From Deltaproteobacteria bacterium (GTDB lineage Bacteria; Myxococcota_A; UBA9042), in assembly GCA_020632665.1 (NCBI GenBank), contig JACKFC010000045.1, positions 1 to 31,319 of the forward strand: 31,319 nucleotides of DNA, in the 5' to 3' direction. The notes beneath the pieces were generated by a model that saw only the letters and a list, made by a program, of their open reading frames with translations, was not told where the DNA came from and did not search any database. A program made the position numbers and the translations under genes. Below, piece by piece: positions 30,390 through 31,319 of the stretch. Positions within the stretch are counted from its first letter, which is position 1. Every line of letters begins with the position of its first letter.

Positions 30390-31319
30390 ATGACGAGGAA
30401 GGCAATCGAGTTTCGCGTGATCGTTCTGCTCATCTTCCTCCCAATCGACGCCGTGGCGGCTGCCCCAGGTCGCCCATCACCGAGCGCTGACGCCCAGGCT
30501 GCACACCACGCTGGCGCGTTGGGCGCGCCTTCGGTTTGCGCCAAAGAAGGCTCCACTGGCGATAGGACAGGCTGTGTCTGTGTCGACATCCCACGCGCCG
30601 CAGCCAAGGCGTGTTGGAGCGGCGACGGCGGGCGCTGGTCGCATGCCGGCTGCAAGGGCGCGATGCAATGCTGCGACGGCGCCTGGGGGATCGCCGGCCG
30701 GTGCGGCGGCTGTAGCTGTCGGCAGGACGCCGACCCGGACGGCTGCGTCGCCAAGGCGGACGCCGTGCCGTCTTGTGCACCGCCCTACTCCGTCGCGATC
30801 GCGGCGCCGGATGCCGCCGAGGCCAAGGCGATGAGAGACGTCACCTGGAAGAAGGGCTGCCCCGTGCCGCTCGAACGGCTCCGCGTGCTCCGCTTCCGGC
30901 ATTGGCGCTACGACGCCACGGTCACCGACGGCGTCTTGGTCGTGCACGCGGACGTGGCCGAGAAGGTCGCGGCGGTCTTGCGCCGGCTCTACCGGCATCG
31001 CTTTCCGCTCCACTCGGCACGGCCGGCACGCGAATTCGGTGGCAGTGACGACGCCTCGATGCAGGTCGACAATACATCAGCCTTCAACTGCCGCCCGATC
31101 ACAGGCGGCAAGGGCTGGTCGGAGCACGCCTATGGCCGGGCGATCGATATCAACCCGCTGCGCAATCCCTACGTCAAAGGTCGGCTCGTCCTGCCGAAGC
31201 AAGGGGCGCCCTACGCCGATCGCAAGCGCATCGTCGCGGGCACCCTGGTCGAGCCGGGACCGGCCGTCGGCGCGTTCGCGCACATCGGCTGGGGCTGGGG
31301 CGGCCGGTGGCGCGGGCTG
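30390..31319 (+). CDS. Secreted M15-type D,D/L,D-peptidase with Cys-rich N-terminal region, 3' end outside window
   Basis: The frame is open from the ATG at 30390 to the edge (310 residues). A signal peptide (about 1-25) is followed by a Cys-rich region (residues 50-129, with CVCV, CCDG, CGGCSC). The catalytic part has VDNTSAFNCRPITGG and WSEHAYGRAIDINP (His246, Asp253 as zinc ligands), then HIGWGWGGRWRG. In the M15 VanY-like/endolysin-like family this last stretch leads directly to the third ligand (a KDYxHF-type motif), which must lie just beyond the window. It likely cleaves peptidoglycan stem peptides in the envelope or outside the cell. It is divergent from the alpha-2-macroglobulin/pbpC operon. 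Only a weak AGGGA precedes the start. Confidence 0.88.
   Translation, partial: MTRKAIEFRVIVLLIFLPIDAVAAAPGRPSPSADAQAAHHAGALGAPSVCAKEGSTGDRTGCVCVDIPRAAAKACWSGDGGRWSHAGCKGAMQCCDGAWGIAGRCGGCSCRQDADPDGCVAKADAVPSCAPPYSVAIAAPDAAEAKAMRDVTWKKGCPVPLERLRVLRFRHWRYDATVTDGVLVVHADVAEKVAAVLRRLYRHRFPLHSARPAREFGGSDDASMQVDNTSAFNCRPITGGKGWSEHAYGRAIDINPLRNPYVKGRLVLPKQGAPYADRKRIVAGTLVEPGPAVGAFAHIGWGWGGRWRGL

Overview
This is GC-rich DNA with compact, densely packed genes. It most likely comes from a myxobacterium or a close relative (Myxococcota, formerly Deltaproteobacteria). The grounds are family content: a paired DUF1592-type and DUF1552 secreted protein set, a giant lipoprotein with about 38 Cys/Asp repeats of the C-D-D-x-x-x-C-T type, many lipobox lipoproteins, and a pbpC/alpha-2-macroglobulin operon. 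No rRNA, tRNA, CRISPR array, IS element or phage gene was seen. No gene-free stretch exceeds 300 bases; the longest is the 267-base divergent region 30123-30389.

Region 1 (1-10259, all minus strand, transcribed right to left). An alpha/beta-hydrolase lipoprotein, a DUF1592/DUF1588/DUF1585-type lipoprotein with a CxxCH motif, a Tat-exported DUF1552 protein and a small lipoprotein form a tight gene set with an ATGA overlap and 9-11 base gaps. After an 85-base gap holding a perfect hairpin come an enlarged glmS, an unrecognised 623-residue protein and a MaoC/hot-dog acyl dehydratase cut by the window edge.

Region 2 (10351-19256, plus strand). A membrane-anchored PQQ-type sugar dehydrogenase, an MCE-like lipoprotein, a small membrane protein with a His/Cys-rich tail and a rhomboid-like membrane protein lacking the catalytic His probably form one operon. 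The giant Cys-rich lipoprotein follows. It carries a 14-copy perfect 18-base tandem repeat just behind its lipid anchor.

Region 3 (19266-21957). A strong hairpin separates the Cys-rich gene from a convergent remnant of phoX. The remnant appears to have lost two internal segments, the second out of frame, yet keeps a textbook ribosome binding site. Divergent from it is a long-chain acyl-CoA synthetase, which ends at a second hairpin facing pbpC.

Region 4 (21943-31319). An alpha-2-macroglobulin lipoprotein with an intact thioester motif overlaps the start of pbpC by ATGA, the classic pairing of a periplasmic protease trap with a peptidoglycan synthase. Divergent from it is a secreted M15-type peptidase with a Cys-rich N-terminal region, cut by the right edge.

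The genes that fit together best are cell-envelope genes: amino-sugar supply (glmS), peptidoglycan synthesis and trimming (pbpC, M15), envelope defence (alpha-2-macroglobulin), and secreted or anchored redox and adhesion proteins. The least explained parts are the DUF1592/DUF1552/hydrolase/lipoprotein set with its divergent dehydrogenase operon, the enlarged GlmS, and the collapsed phoX.
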